The notes under the pieces: generated by a model
What the model was told of the DNA's origin: nothing
Databases searched by the model: none
Seen by the model: only the letters and a program-made list of their open reading frames with translations
Part shown: one piece after another, positions 14,252 to 26,684 of the stretch
How the letters are laid out: each line of letters begins with the position of its first letter
Position numbering within the stretch: the stretch's first letter is position 1
Origin: Anas platyrhynchos
Taxonomy: Eukaryota > Chordata > Aves > Anseriformes > Anatidae
DNA length: 64,000 nt
Direction: 5' to 3'
NCBI RefSeq assembly: GCF_047663525.1
Contig: NC_092600.1
Location: 1,360,001 to 1,424,000, forward strand
Position numbers and translations under genes: made by a program

Positions 14252-14281
14252 GCAGAGCCCCGCGGCCGTGCAGGGCTCTGC
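14252..14281. repeat. GC-rich inverted repeat (9-bp perfect stem, 12-nt loop)
   Basis: GCAGAGCCC at 14,252-14,260 is matched exactly by GGGCTCTGC at 14,273-14,281, with a CpG-rich 12-nt spacer. It lies in a short GC-rich patch (about 14,215-14,300). It would form a stable hairpin in single-stranded DNA or RNA. No gene context gives it a role. Confidence 0.7.
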
Positions 14282-17200
14282 TGCGCCAGGAGCCACGCGG
14301 CCAGAGTGACAGCCCCGGCTTCACAGCATTTACAGAGGGGAAAAACAGGAACTTTAAAGATTTAAGCTCTTGACATCTGGATTCTGTCATTGTAATAGGA
14401 TAAAACAAAGCTGTGATCCAGCCTTCTTTGGTCAGGCGCAGATCAGGAGATGAACTTCCACATCTCGGCGCGGCGTGTCATGATTTGCTCTACGCACAAT
14501 CCCCCAGGAGATTCTCAGGAGCACAGATTGCAACACGAAAACCAAGGCCCCGGCGCACCAGGATCAGAAACGTGCTGGTAACTGGAAAGATTTCTGAAGA
14601 GTTTCCTTGGCTAGAGCTGATAAGCAGAGGTTTTGCCTTGGAACTGTTTATAAATCCTGGCTCCAGAAAAGCTTAAGAGAATCAATGTGATCATTCACAC
14701 AGAACTGGTATGCGTGCTTCAAGATGCAGGTGTCAGTTCTGGGGAGATCGAATAGCATGGTTCTTTGGGGGAAAAAAACGCTCTTCTATGTGCCAACACA
14801 CATTTAGTCATGACTGCCGCTCTCATGTTACTGGGTCCCAGCTTCAACATGGCCTAAAGAGCTGTTTCAGCCCAACAATTACTTAATGTTTTTCAGAAAA
14901 TTTCAGGAGGTAGGAACAGGGGAAAGACAACATGAGGAACCTTCCCTCTATTCCAAGAGCAACTTTTAAAGCGCAAGATGACCTTTAGTTCAGTAGAATG
15001 TGCTTATGTAGCAAGAAGGTTATATTTTTTTAAATGATCCCTTTTCAAACAATTAAAATACACACCCACACCATATGCAAGTACACAAGTCAAAAATCTC
15101 TGCTTTACATCATGCGCAGCACTTTTAAATGACATCTCCTTTTTCCGGGGTGGAAAATCACAGTCAGCATTTGTATATAAATATTATTACACAGCTTGAA
15201 CATACAAGCCAGGAAACAGAGTGCTGCATGACAACGTGCTAAAAATTCCTTGCTGCATTTTTTTTACATTAAGAACCCAGCCCTGTCTGTACAGTAATTC
15301 CATTGTCACACACAGCTCTCAGCGGCTTGCAGCTCTCACAGCTTCAGCACCAACACTTCATCCGAAGTGAAGCGCAGCCGCGCATCGGAAATCCTCTCCT
15401 CCTCTTGTGGCAGCGACGCTCTCCTGAAACCTACAGACCAAAGCTGCACATGTTCAACCCCTGGCTATTGTCATGCTCTGACTGCACGTGTGACTACAAA
15501 CAGGAACGTTTTAATCAGGAACGTCAGCATTTCTTCCAAAAAGACACAGATGAAGAGGTCACGTTGACTTGCATTCTCTTTAAAGTAATCCATCCTAATA
15601 GTAAAAATATACTTTATTAGATTGACTTCCAACCACCACAAACCTCTTTCCCAGCCTACAAGTGACTAACAGGGCCAAAGACCAGGACTCGACTTTGGTT
15701 TTGGCTAAGACAAAGCACAGGATCTGTTTACCTTGCAACAACTTGAGTCTGTCTACTGAGTGGCAGCAGATCCCAATTTCTCCTGGGAGATTTTATCTTG
15801 TTATTCAAGGGTTACTGAGACAAAAGTTTATTGGTCCTGGGCCTTTCCATCTCCACATGACAAAGTACATCACCTGAGAATGAAGCCTCCAACCTTCAGT
15901 TCATCAAGTTCCAACCCTCCTGTATCACCAGTGAACTCTCAATTAGATTGTTAAACACCCCGTTATATTTGAAATTTGGCCTCTTTCTGCCCCTGTGTAT
16001 CACTCAGTGCTTGTCCCCATCAGATTTTGTCTGCCCGTGCAGTGCCCACCTTTCTCCCTTGCTTGTTCCCTCCAGCCCCAAGAGCACCCAGGCTCACCCG
16101 AGCTTCTCGCTGCAGAAGGCAGCTGTGTGCAAACCAGCTGTGTGCCACCCGAAAATAAAGAAAACTAACAAGGGACAGAAACAAGAGGGTGCTACCATCA
16201 CCTTCACTAGCCAGTGGGAGGTGAACAAGATGCAGCAGTGCTAAGCACAGATTTTAGGGCACAGGGAAATCCTTATACCTGCTCAGAACAGTTTGGCAGA
16301 GACTGGGGAGAGGGCAGGACAGCCCATTAGGGACACCCACGGCTGGCCTGGGAGCAGAGCTGCTGGTAACAGCGGGGAAACACCCACAGCACAGGGGGAG
16401 GTGAGCAGGGAGGCTCCAACACCGAGCGAGCTGGGGGCTGCAGGCACCCCTGGCTGCCTGCCCCACTGCCCCTGCAGCCCCGCGTCTCCTCCTCTCTGCA
16501 CATCCTCCTCCGAACCCTAACGTCAATATCGCGTTCAAATATTGAACAGTTTTCTTTGGCATGGAGATCCAAAGCTGACCACTTCCTAGCTCCAAACGGT
16601 AGCAGCTTGCACCACGGCTCCACACGCAGCCCACCGCTCGTATTCGGGTTTCTCTGAGCACAGAGGCGCTCCCGAGCGCCTTCCTTCCTGCCACGGATCG
16701 ATGCGGTGCTTCCCAGCCTCTCAGCTTCAAGGTCAGGAAAACAGAGCTTGCAAAGCAAGCTGATATTAATTTCGAATGCTCCCTGCTTTTGTTTGTCAGT
16801 AAGCAGGACTAATCACTGCGCAGAGGAAATATCGCCTGAACTTTGCTGCCCAGACTGTTCATGTGCGGGCAGCGAGTCTCTAACATCAATAAGATCACTG
16901 ACTCGCAGGGAAAAAAGAAAACCTCTGAAGAAAAACAGGAATGGGGCAGAAAAAAGAACATGAAGGTGTCCAGAAAAGATCTCAACAGCAACAAAGCAAG
17001 ACAAAAGCTTTTCAAGATCTGTTAAAGAAAAATCATTAAACGTTTACTTTTCTTCCTGTTGCTGTTTGAAGTTTCCACATTACCGTGCCATTCACCATGC
17101 AGAACGGCCGGAACTGACGGGCATTCTGACAGCACGGACCGCTGGCTGTGGTCCAGCAGAGCTGTCATAACACTGCGATATACAGCATCAGAGATGTTCT

Positions 17201-17973
17201 TAAAAGAAAAAAAAAAAAAAAAAGTAAATTCTGTGAAAGTAACAGGTTAAGGCCACAAAGAAAAATGTTTAAGTGTTAAAAAAAGATTATTTTGAAATCA
17301 TATGTTTTGTAGTCTGTAACTTTTTAATGGATATAACCTGGGTATTTTCAAAGCAGTGACAAGAGGAAAGTAGTCAGGAAAATATTGAAGTGTTAGAATA
17401 CAGTAATTACGTACAAGTATGTGACTCTGTAATGCCCAGCAATACCTCAAAGAGGGAAGGGCTGGTTTGGTTTTATTCCACTGCCATACCCCAGGCAATG
17501 ATGGGCAGCGAGGGGAGCGGAGCGGTGCTGTGGGGACAGGCTGGCCCTGGGCTGGGGCTCCCTGCATGGCACGGGGTAGGGCCAGCAGCATTTTCATCCT
17601 TTTTCTATGATATGCATTACATATACACATCAGAATCAAAAAAAAAAATAAAAAATAAAAAATTACTGCATAGGGATGGAAACAGAGGCCACACCAAATC
17701 ACATTAGTTTTACAGGGCAGGAGCAGCTATGGTTAAGATACACAGTTAATCATCACCAGTCCTGTGGAAGCAGCAGAGAACTGCAGTACAGAATGGTTTT
17801 ACAGTACACAAAAATATCATTTTACATCAGCCTGCCACCTAGGTAGCTGCAGAGCGCCGACACCATCCCCAGTAAAGTTCTTGCATTTTAAACTAAGGTT
17901 TAAAAGTTAACAGAAATGCTGCTAACTACTGCAGTTACTAAGATGGAATTAAATACCTCCCTTTTGCTACAAC
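14282..17973. other. Intergenic, nothing specific seen
   Basis: No supported gene. It includes an A17 run at 17,207-17,223 and an A-rich stretch near 17,638-17,662. The 16,254-16,758 interval is GC-rich and open on both strands in several frames, which is a composition effect and not evidence of a gene. Confidence 0.5.
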
Positions 17974-18052
17974 TTTCATAAACTTAAGTTTATGAAAATT
18001 AAGTAATTTTATGAAAATTAAGTTTATTTTTCATAAACTTAAGTTTGTGAAA
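17974..18052. repeat. Duplicated 24-bp AT-rich palindrome (55-bp period)
   Basis: Positions 17,974-17,997 are a perfect 24-bp palindrome centred on CTTAAG (half site TTTCATAAACTT). A second copy with one mismatch lies at 18,029-18,052, exactly 55 bp downstream, and partial copies of the ATGAAAATTAAGT arm fill the space between. The array could fold into a cruciform or slipped hairpins. No transposon family is recognised. Confidence 0.8.
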
Positions 18053-21000
18053 ATTACAGCAATTCCAAATGGAGCCTTGCAGTGAAAAGTTACACAGCTT
18101 TTCAGGAAAGAGTCCTAGCTTTTTGTTCAAAATGTAACTGAGTACTGGCAAGAATTTCAGGGGAGGAGGCAGTACTTTTATCAGGCTGCTGTCTATAATT
18201 CCTAGCTCTCTTTACAGGCCAGCGCTGAAGAAGTGAGAACAATCCCAATATTTGGATTTTTCAGGATCAAACTGGCCTGCTATGGCAAGATGAACACCAA
18301 AAGGCTTGTAAAGCACTGCCTTATGGTCACTATGACTTTTACCACCAGTAATTTTCCACAATGTTGCCTTGTTTGTCAGGGAACACAGCTTCCTCCACAT
18401 GAAAATTCATTTTCTTAGTCACAAGTAAATTGATAGGTTTTTGAGAAAGATGTGCTAGCAGGTTACTGGCTGACAGCTTCAATTCTTTGTTTGCATTTAA
18501 ATTTATATACACCAACTCTCACAAGCCTGGGTGCCCAATGTCCCCATGACTGCCCTACACAGACAGCCACGAGGTTGTGAGCTCTCCCTCGATGCGGGAT
18601 GCTCTGCAGAAGGGACCTCACCGCTGCTGAGTTTCATAGGACCTGGGGTCGGGGCTCCCAGGCAGGCAGAGCGAATGGGAATAGCAACACTTGCAGTGCC
18701 CTGAAAATATGTTTGCATTTGTTCATTTTGTTGCTAAAAATGCTCAAGTCACATGGGAATGCCTGGGAATGCAGCCCAGGAATTTCGTTTGTAAGCAGAA
18801 TTGTATTTCTGGAGATTATTGACCTGAACTGTAAATAAATATTCTGGGAAAAAAAAATAGAAAGATTCACAATTTATGGTCCTTGAGATGATCTACTCAA
18901 CCCGAGACACTTGGAAAGATTTCCTATGGGGCTCTCACCAATCCACTCTCAAGTGGCTGAGTCCTGCAGGTTGTTAAATAACCCCCAGTCCCTTCCGCCG
19001 GTGCTGAGTGGATCCAGTTTCAGGTCTGGAGCCTATGATGGGAAAATCCATATCTAAGATTTACAGAGTCTCTGTCTGATAACACACTTTGTTATTCTGC
19101 CAGTTGGACAGCAGGAAAGATCACAGCAGCTTCAGCAGAAGTCCTGTTTATTCATTACAACCAGCTCGTATCTGCTCTCCACCCCAAGGACTCCTAGCAG
19201 TGCAAACTACAGTTACGTGTAGCTGTGAAGCTGAAACCTTCATTCTGGTGAGGTACCAACTTCAGAGTTTGCACTTACCTCAGTGGAGTTTTTCATCTTG
19301 GTGAATTGCAAATTGCTGATATTCTGAGGTCAGATTTTGATACTAGGTGAGAGCCCGCAGACAGCAAACATTAACCAGCCCGGTATCCTCTAAAGGAAGG
19401 AAGCGAATCAGCAAACATCTTCAGACTGGCAACATTTTGAAAAGCAAGTGCAGAAGACAGTGTGCTCAGCTGGAATTAAAGCTGCCAGGCAAGTCAGATA
19501 TAATTGCAAAAAATAAAGAACTGTACCACCTGATTCTGCAAAAAACACGCATACATCAGGCTTACAGCCCAATAATCCCAGTGCTGTAACTGGGACGCTT
19601 ATTGCACCGACGCCAGTTAACTGCATGGATCCAGAGACATAGATGTGCTGGCATGATTCTGTCACTCAAACACCAAGCAGCTAAATTGTCTTTAGGATTT
19701 CAGGTAAAATAACTATTCTGCTCAGGTCTATGGTAGACCCCTTAGTGTTCATTTTACATTTTATGAACTTTTATCCTACTTCCCTGAGCTCATGGTTTAG
19801 TTAATGGCATGGGTTCAGTTACTACAATTGTTCATAAACACTAAATTATTCATGTAGATCCAGGTCAATAGATATTAAAAGCTGAAGTGAATTACAAAAC
19901 AAAAGTCAATGGTGAATTACTGCAGAAAGCAAAAGTGCTGGCGTAATGGTTCCCAACTCAAACACTGCACTTACGGGCTGCTGCGATGAGGCAGGTGTCA
20001 GTGCTGGAAGTCACCTGAAAACAAGCAACAAGGACACGCTTTGGAAAATATTTCCCACTGGTGTCATCCCAAAGCACCTCAGGAGCTCGCTGTTACCCTG
20101 GGGTGCACCCATCACGTTCCTGAGGCATGGTGTTCCCTCTGGGAAGGAAGGCACAGCTTCCCCACTGGGCCAGGTGTTTGCTGCATGGAATTTGGTTTAA
20201 TAAAAAATAATGAAGCAAACCTAAACCATTCTGAATGAACTGGTACAGAACTTCACGCAGCAGATTGCAGCCTCAGCATCAGTTCAAGAATAAAGAACAC
20301 CCTTTAGACCAGACTGAGACATCCTTGTCTTTCATGGGCCCATGTCCCAGGAGCCAAAGCTGCTTCCCATTCCTCGTGTAAAACCTCACCAATAAAACCG
20401 AATGTGTCCATAGCCAGGTAAGGCCACAGAGCAAAACTGCACGGGAAGGAAGGAAATGAAGCACAGCCAGCATTAATTATGCAAAGCAAGATGTGACTTC
20501 AAGGATGTGAGTAATGTCTGGATGCAAGCAACAGGTGCCTGATAAGGCAGGAGGAAACCCAGACCTTTCATCTGCGCCGCAGAAGCGGACAAATGCGATA
20601 GCCCCATTTATAACTGAGATAACGAAGCCTAGTCACCTCCAGGGTGGACTGCAATGTTTATGAAGTAATCTGAAGAAGAGGGGATGCCGCTGCCCTCGTG
20701 CCAGGGAGCCAGGCTTCTGGACAGAGGCCCGGGCTGCACGCTGCGGCGCTTCAAGGCAGCGAGATAACAGCGAGATAAAGCTCGGGAACACTCTCGTGAT
20801 CACTGCAGTAGGGGGTCCGGTACTCCCCTTCACCCACCAGAAATACAGGGCCTGCTTCAACACTCACCCATCGGTACCTTCTGGGCAAGCAGCAGGCTCA
20901 ACCACTTCTAATTCTCCCAGCTCTGCCAGGCATAAAGGCTCACAAGCAGCCTGCAAGAGCTGCACCCCATCCTCCTATCCCTGCACAAAAGCAGGCACCT

Positions 21001-22039
21001 TATTTTGTTTGGCATCTGTTTTCAGTTTGGCATCCCCACACAGCCCTCGTGCAGGCTACGGTGAGTGACAGCACGAGCTGTCAGCATAGCAATCACCATT
21101 TTGCCAATGTTTTTGTCATTCCCCACCTGCCCCCTCTTATTTATTTCTAGGTATCACAGACCAGGCCCCATAACTTGTTAGCAATGCACCAGAGGAGGAG
21201 TACTCTTACAGCAACATTCACACAAATTATCTGGCATATGTGACAATATATGACACGATACATCAGTAGGCCTGGCTTTTCCTCCTCTGCTTATGGTTAA
21301 AATCATCACAGACAAACGCATCAGAAACACACGATGCTGCCCAGGATTGATTTGCAGCGGTGCATTTCCATGCTTGGGAAATACCATCTCGGTGGATTAA
21401 AAGGCAAAGATCCAGTCGTTCAGGTTTTATGAGCCATTTCTAAGAGTTAGGTGAGAAACAAACTGCAAATCCCTTTCCTTATTTTAACTGGAAATTTTAA
21501 TCTGCTGCTTCCGTTCTTATAACGTACAGAGAAATGGTTAAGTAAATAATGAGAAGTGAAAAGTTCTCCTCCTTGTGTTACCAACAGATGGCAAAGCTAC
21601 CCATAAGGGCATCCTCTGGTTTCACAAGGCAAGGCCAGACTTAAAAACCTCCTCTGTAACAGTTTGAGACCACTGCAATTCTGCAAGCAAATTAGAAAAT
21701 TGCACATGCAGCATCGGTTTAGGTACAGAATTAGCTGCTGCTTCATGCAGGGGTGCTGCTTGTGTGCTCTTACCATAAGGCTGCGAACGTCAGCCAGAAG
21801 GGATTTGTAGACACACGAAAACCTCAGCAGATAAAGCCTACACATGTGCTCTTGATCCAGCTTAAAGATAGTAAAATGCCAAGTGACCAAAGATTTAACA
21901 TGGCTAAACATTCACAGCATCTCAGGAGCTTAATTTATGCATTCCCCGGGGAATTGCACTTTCACTTTGCTAAATTGCCTGCATATTTGCTTTTTTCTGA
22001 TGGCAGATTAGGAACCCTGCATTTCCTTAAACCACCAGC
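18053..22039. other. Intergenic, nothing specific seen
   Basis: Non-coding DNA without recognisable genes or long repeats. A small GAGATAA direct repeat (two GATA cores) lies near 20,758-20,780. Frames such as 21,753-22,322 (+) run into the GC-rich patch that follows and have no recognisable domain. Confidence 0.5.
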
Positions 22040-22240
22040 TTTTGGCCGGGACACCCACGCCCACCCTGGAGCCCTGCCAGCCCGCACTCCTCGCAGGCAG
22101 GGCTGGAGCGCCGCGGTGCAGCGCGATCCAAAGCGAGCGAGCCCAGGCAGCGGCTGCGGGCAACACTCGGCTGCTTGCCATCAGCCCAGCCCCAGGCCCA
22201 GGCGAGCGGCAGCGCAGTGGGGAGGAAGAAAGTTTTGGCA
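22040..22240. promoter_or_regulatory. Small orphan CpG cluster
   Basis: About 200 bp with roughly 16 CpGs, including GCGCCGCGG and GCGCGATCC-type strings, inside CpG-poor surroundings. It is about 4 kb upstream of the SPRY4 CpG island. It could be an enhancer, a promoter of an unannotated transcript, or only a GC-rich patch. I see no start codon or splice signal good enough to call a gene. Confidence 0.3.
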
Positions 22241-25200
22241 AGTGCCTGCCCCTCTGAGCACAAGCGAGCCCCAGGGCTTAGCTTGTGTCACTTTGTTGAA
22301 TCTCTGTATGATAACTTTGTGAAAAGCACAAACCTGAAAGCCCGGAGGAAAGTTGCTCTCCCCGCAGCGAGCTGTGGCAGCATTCGCTTCCTTGGCACCA
22401 GAGAGGGTTTGAGGAGCTCTGCCTGCATGCAGAAAATGAGATCTGATCCACCAAAAACCCTGAAGTCACTCACTCAGAGTGCTCCATTTAACATGCCCAG
22501 CTGTAAGGGGAACTGTGGATTTATTTATTTTGTTAAGGCCAGGAAAACAAATAAAGCCTGGGTAGCAAAGGACGTTCTTCTAAGGCAGACCCGGCTCCTG
22601 AGCCCTGAAGCCACGTGTGCTCAGAAGCAGGCTGCATGTGTGCACCACGCCGAGCCCCCAGGGAAGGCTCCTGTGCAGGGCTGGGTTACACGAGTGGCTC
22701 CTTCACGCAGTGTAATTGCTCCTGCACACAGCTGGGGGAAGGTACGAGACACCAGCAACCCCAGACCCCAAGTCAGCCCCATTCCCCTCTTTGGGGCACA
22801 CTCACACAGGGATGTCTGCCCTGTGACATGCACAGGCCACTGGTAAGATCTATTCCATGCAATCAACAGTGACCAACAGCACAGGACACAAAATATCTGG
22901 TTCAGATGTCATTTTTCTGGAGCCTGTTGCTGAGTTAATCAGCACTAATCAGTACCAACAACAGGTGAAACCTTATCACCTGGGAGGTGGCAGCAATAAT
23001 CCAAAGAGAGCACTGAATGAGGTGGTGGCACACGAGCAGAGTTGTATTCCTGCTGCTTGTGATTCAATGAGGAAATCCTGAACACTTCTTGGTACTTGCT
23101 GCTACCAAAGAGAGCTGAATGTCTCAGCACCTCTTCGAAATTGGCTTCCATCCAAATACCCAAATCCACATCGCTAATAACTAACTCTGGGTTGCAATGT
23201 GCATGTCATCATAGATCTAATAATTGCAGGACAAAAAGACTGCAAAGCATCTAGCTAGATGATGAGTGTTTTCTGACTTCAACGGGAAGGAAAAAGATTT
23301 CGGAGGTTCCAGGAACAGGCAGCATAAGCTGGATGAGTATTTTGATGCTACATGCAGTTTCAGTAAAACAAACATGGTCTAAACCTGACAGTCAAACTAA
23401 TGCAAAGCCCTAAAGAAAATAGGGATGTGGCTTCTATCACAAAACATAGGCAGCTTCTTGGCTTTTCTAAGGATAAGCAAGAAAAGAATCAAGGAATTCA
23501 CTTTACAGGCAATGCAGTTGTGGCAGCACTATAATCATCCCAGCAAAGAAATCATGTTCAGGAATCTACATCAATTTCAGGGTTTAAATGGGCATGAAAT
23601 GAATAAGCTATTAATTTCCTGCACAAAAAAAGGCATGCCAGCTCTGTATCTCTGGCACTGCAAACACGTATAAACATATTACAAGTCTCAGGACAAGTGG
23701 CATTTCTCCTAGAGCCTCAGCTTCCAGCGTCACACCATGGTAACATGAAATCCCTTGCTGGTGCCATTCATCACCACCACAGAACCCTCTGTGAGGACAG
23801 CCTCGTCCCTCCAGGTGGTAGTGCAATGTTTCTACAGAGGACAAGGAGATCGGAGGGCCAGAGATGAGCACCAGGCCAGCCCTGCACACAGCCCAGCCCC
23901 GTGTGCCCACCTCCTGGCTCAGGGACACGCACAGCCACACATGTGCCCGCGGTTCCTCCTCTTTGCAAAGGAAAGCTGGAAGTGCCAGGAGGCTCTGGTG
24001 CAGGAGCACACTGCCTGCTCAATGGGGTTTTGCTTCAGTGACCCGCAGTTCAGCTTGGGAATCTTGACCCAAACCAGGGCCAGCTGGTACAAACAGGGAC
24101 AGCGGCTGGGAGGAATCCATGCTCAGTGCAAAGCAGCCTCACATGCCTGAGCACAGCAAACATGATAAACTCTAACAAGAAACCTCTCTGTCTATAGGGA
24201 AGAAGTGGGCCAATAGGGGAAGGCAGGAATAGAGGGAGAAAGGAGAGACAGATTAACTCAGAGATTCACCATTTCAGAATTCCATGCGCAGACTTCATGC
24301 AACAGGCAGCAGTACTAGCACTACTCTGAGCCCTGCAGCTCCAACTTCCTCTCCCTAGAATCATGGCTAGACACCATTCCCTCCCCCTCCACCCCCCTGG
24401 ATGAATAATAATTCTTATTTCCTCTCTGCTGTTTTACAGCTAGGGCTTTGTTAAGAGCATACCATCTAGCTGGGCTCTGCCTATAACTTCTGTGTAATTA
24501 TAGCACCAGCCCACCAGCGTTCTTTGCTACTACGTAGTAGTTTGCAATTGCCATGTAGGCAGTTAGGGTCTCGCAGGGAGATGATTACTGTACTGCAGCT
24601 GAGGTCTTCCCTCACGTTTATGGTACGTATCACCCTGAAGTAGAGAATTCAGTATTCAAATATAAAAGCCTTAGCTCTGAGCTGCTTGACTCTCACATTG
24701 CTGCAGTGTTACAGCACATTTGCTAAATTCAAATCAAGGCTTAAAATTAATGCAGATGCTGTTGCTGAAAAACACAGAGCAGATTTTTTGCTCAGACATT
24801 TGAGTCTTTCAGCTTTGAGTTGGTTTCCAGCACTAAATACAGTGAGATGTTATTTCTGTGGATTTTCCCTTTATATAAGCTTCTTAAAATTGCATTTCCT
24901 TCTATTGCCCATTTATTTTGCTAATTTTCAAAATCAGGACAGAATTCCTTGGCATGTACAACCTTCCAAAACTGTGTTGTAAAGAACACTACCAATAAAA
25001 AAGCAACATTCTTAACAAACATCTTCTGTTTATTCTTAAAAGAAAGCATCAGTCTTGTATATTTGATGTCTGATATTTTGTGTACCACTCAGATAAGCTG
25101 TTCTTTAGAGACTGCCCTTCTTCTGTCCTTTCCTTGTTAAATTGCATTTGCCCATGACCCATGAACACTGCTCCCACTTGGAAAGGTCACTGCCCTCAGA

Positions 25201-25949
25201 GACAAACATATACATAACTAAACAGTCAGTCTCTGAGCACATACTCTTGAAGAGAAATCTTTTCCATGAGGCAGAAATGTACAATGCTCATGTTAGCACT
25301 AAATAAATAACATGGACCTTTTTTTCAGTGTTGTGCAAGCTCTTAAATATGTGCCATAAATATAACAGGAAATGGGGTTTGGTTTGTACTCTGAAGATTA
25401 CTGTGCTCATGTATTAAAAAAGAATAAATCATTATTCTTCATCCATTTTCACTGTAAAGCAACCTGCCTGCATGGATCCTGAAGGACCTTGCACACAAAG
25501 CCCCAGCCTGTAGCCATTTCTGTACCAGCTGAGAATTAAGAGAGAATCTCCATTTGCTGAACAGAAACTGAAGCATATAAGGATGTTGCAGAGCTCTCAG
25601 CACACAGTTAGGGCAAGGTTTTCAGGGATTCCAATATCTAACAGCAGCACAACAGCTGCTTGCTAAAGATCATTTGAGAATCTGACCCTGAGGGCCTGCC
25701 TCACGTTGCCTGCAGTGCACCCAGGATGGGATCCAACGGGGCTTACGAAAAGCTAAACGAGGAAAAAGCTGCGGACAGCAACATAAAACGCCTCACTTCC
25801 ATTAAGCAGGACATCTTGCTCCTGGTGGTTTTGTGGGAGCCGCATGGCTCCATCCTACCTCCTTCATCTTCTCAAAAAGAGCCAGAAAATACACCTAGAC
25901 GTTGCGCATACCCCCACGGAAACGCAGCTGCAGGTTTTACCGGCATTTT
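22241..25949. other. Intergenic DNA leading to the SPRY4 CpG island
   Basis: No gene is supported. The interval 24,160-25,700 is AT-rich and quiet. If a divergent antisense RNA starts in the SPRY4 CpG island, its downstream exons could lie here, but none can be recognised from sequence alone. Confidence 0.45.
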
Positions 25950-26351
25950 CACGTAGCTATCGCCAGCCAAACACGCAGGCTGCGGCACATAAGCAGAAGG
26001 ACGGCCGTGCCGGTACGGCGGCGAACGGAGCGAGGCAGGTCCGCGGGCAGGGCAGAGGCCGGCGGCAGCGCAGGACGCGCGCTCGCCCCCGGGAGCTGCC
26101 GGCCCCGCTCGCCCCCTCCCCGCCTCGCCGGGCTGCGGCGCGCCCACGGGGGGGGGGGGGGCAGACACCCACGGGGAGGGGAAGCAGCGCCTACAAGGGG
26201 GGGGGACAGCGCCCACCCCCAGCCACCCCGCATCCCCCCCCGGGGGGTGCAGCCGCGGGGAGGGGGCGGCGGGGAGGGGCCGGTGCCCCCCAGCGCCGCC
26301 GTTACCTCCAGGCGCGGGCGGGGGGCGCGGTGCAGGCGCAGCCGCTGCCCT

Positions 26352-26530
26352 CCATTCATAAAAGCAAACCGCAGCGGGGCCACGGCCGTGCCCGGCCGCC
26401 GCGAGCGCCTCGCCGGCCCCATTCATAAAAGGGAGGCGAGCATGCGCACTGGCGCCCCGGTGCCCACCCATTCATAGAGCCGCGAGGCCGCGCGTGCGCA
26501 GAGGGGCGCGCTGCCCTCCCATTCATAAAA
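26352..26530 (+). promoter_or_regulatory. SPRY4: Four-copy CCATTCATA(A/G)A array with TATA-like boxes
   Basis: The ATTCATA core starts at 26,354, 26,421, 26,470 and 26,521 (spacings 67, 49 and 51 bp), each time preceded by CC. Three copies continue as CATAAAA, a known variant TATA box (the form used by beta-globin genes); the third reads CATAGAG. The spacers are GC-rich, and the second and third carry related GCRTGCGCA strings, so the array looks like a diverged tandem repeat of about 50 bp. The last box would place a transcription start near 26,550-26,560. TATA function is inferred, not shown. Confidence 0.6.
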
Positions 26531-26554
26531 TAGCCATTTTCCCAGGCAGCGGCT

Positions 26555-26655
26555 GTTGCGGCACGGCGGCGGAGCGGGGCAGCCGCTGACAGCGGCGCTC
26601 GCAGGTCCCTGCCGCGGGCCCCGGCCGGGCGATGGTGCTGGGCGCGCTGCTGCCG
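26555..26655 (+). other. SPRY4: Predicted SPRY4 non-coding exon 1 (5' UTR)
   Basis: The 3' edge is supported by the splice donor CCG|GTAGGT at 26,655/26,656. The 5' edge is approximate and is placed about 30 nt after the TATA-like box ending at 26,530. The exon is GC-rich and contains one ATG, at 26,632, in a good context (G at -3, G at +4). When joined to exon 2 at 36,917, this ATG opens a short upstream frame and does not extend SPRY4. Other donors or starts within the island are possible. Confidence 0.55.
26632..26655 (+). CDS. Upstream ORF, first part (8 codons in exon 1)
   Basis: The ATG at 26,632 reads eight codons (MVLGALLP) to the splice donor in phase 0. With splicing to 36,917 it continues for nine codons to a TGA at 36,944-36,946, giving a 17-residue peptide. 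The start context is strong. The termination codon is 16 nt before the SPRY4 ATG, a distance that would make reinitiation inefficient, so it may lower SPRY4 translation. Both the join and the translation are inferred. Confidence 0.4.
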
Positions 26656-26684
26656 GTAGGTGCGCGCCCCGCGGGGGCTCGGCT

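Noticed and set aside
22175-22846. 223-codon open frame on the + strand
   Set aside because: It crosses the GC-rich patch at 22.04-22.24 kb, where stops are rare; no protein family resemblance.
1-25949. FGF1 exons expected next to SPRY4 by synteny
   Set aside because: I found no peptide matching the FGF1 coding exons on either strand; FGF1 is probably further to the left.
25872-26477. Overlapping open frames of about 190-200 codons on both strands in the SPRY4 CpG island
   Set aside because: Both strands are open because of extreme GC content; the repeated MNG/YEW pieces come from the ATTCATAAA repeat array.
26352-26530. CCATTCATAA motifs as SRF CArG boxes or TEAD sites
   Set aside because: CArG needs CC, six A/T and GG; here a C interrupts the A/T core and the closing GG is misplaced. 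TEAD needs CATTCC; here it is CATTCA.
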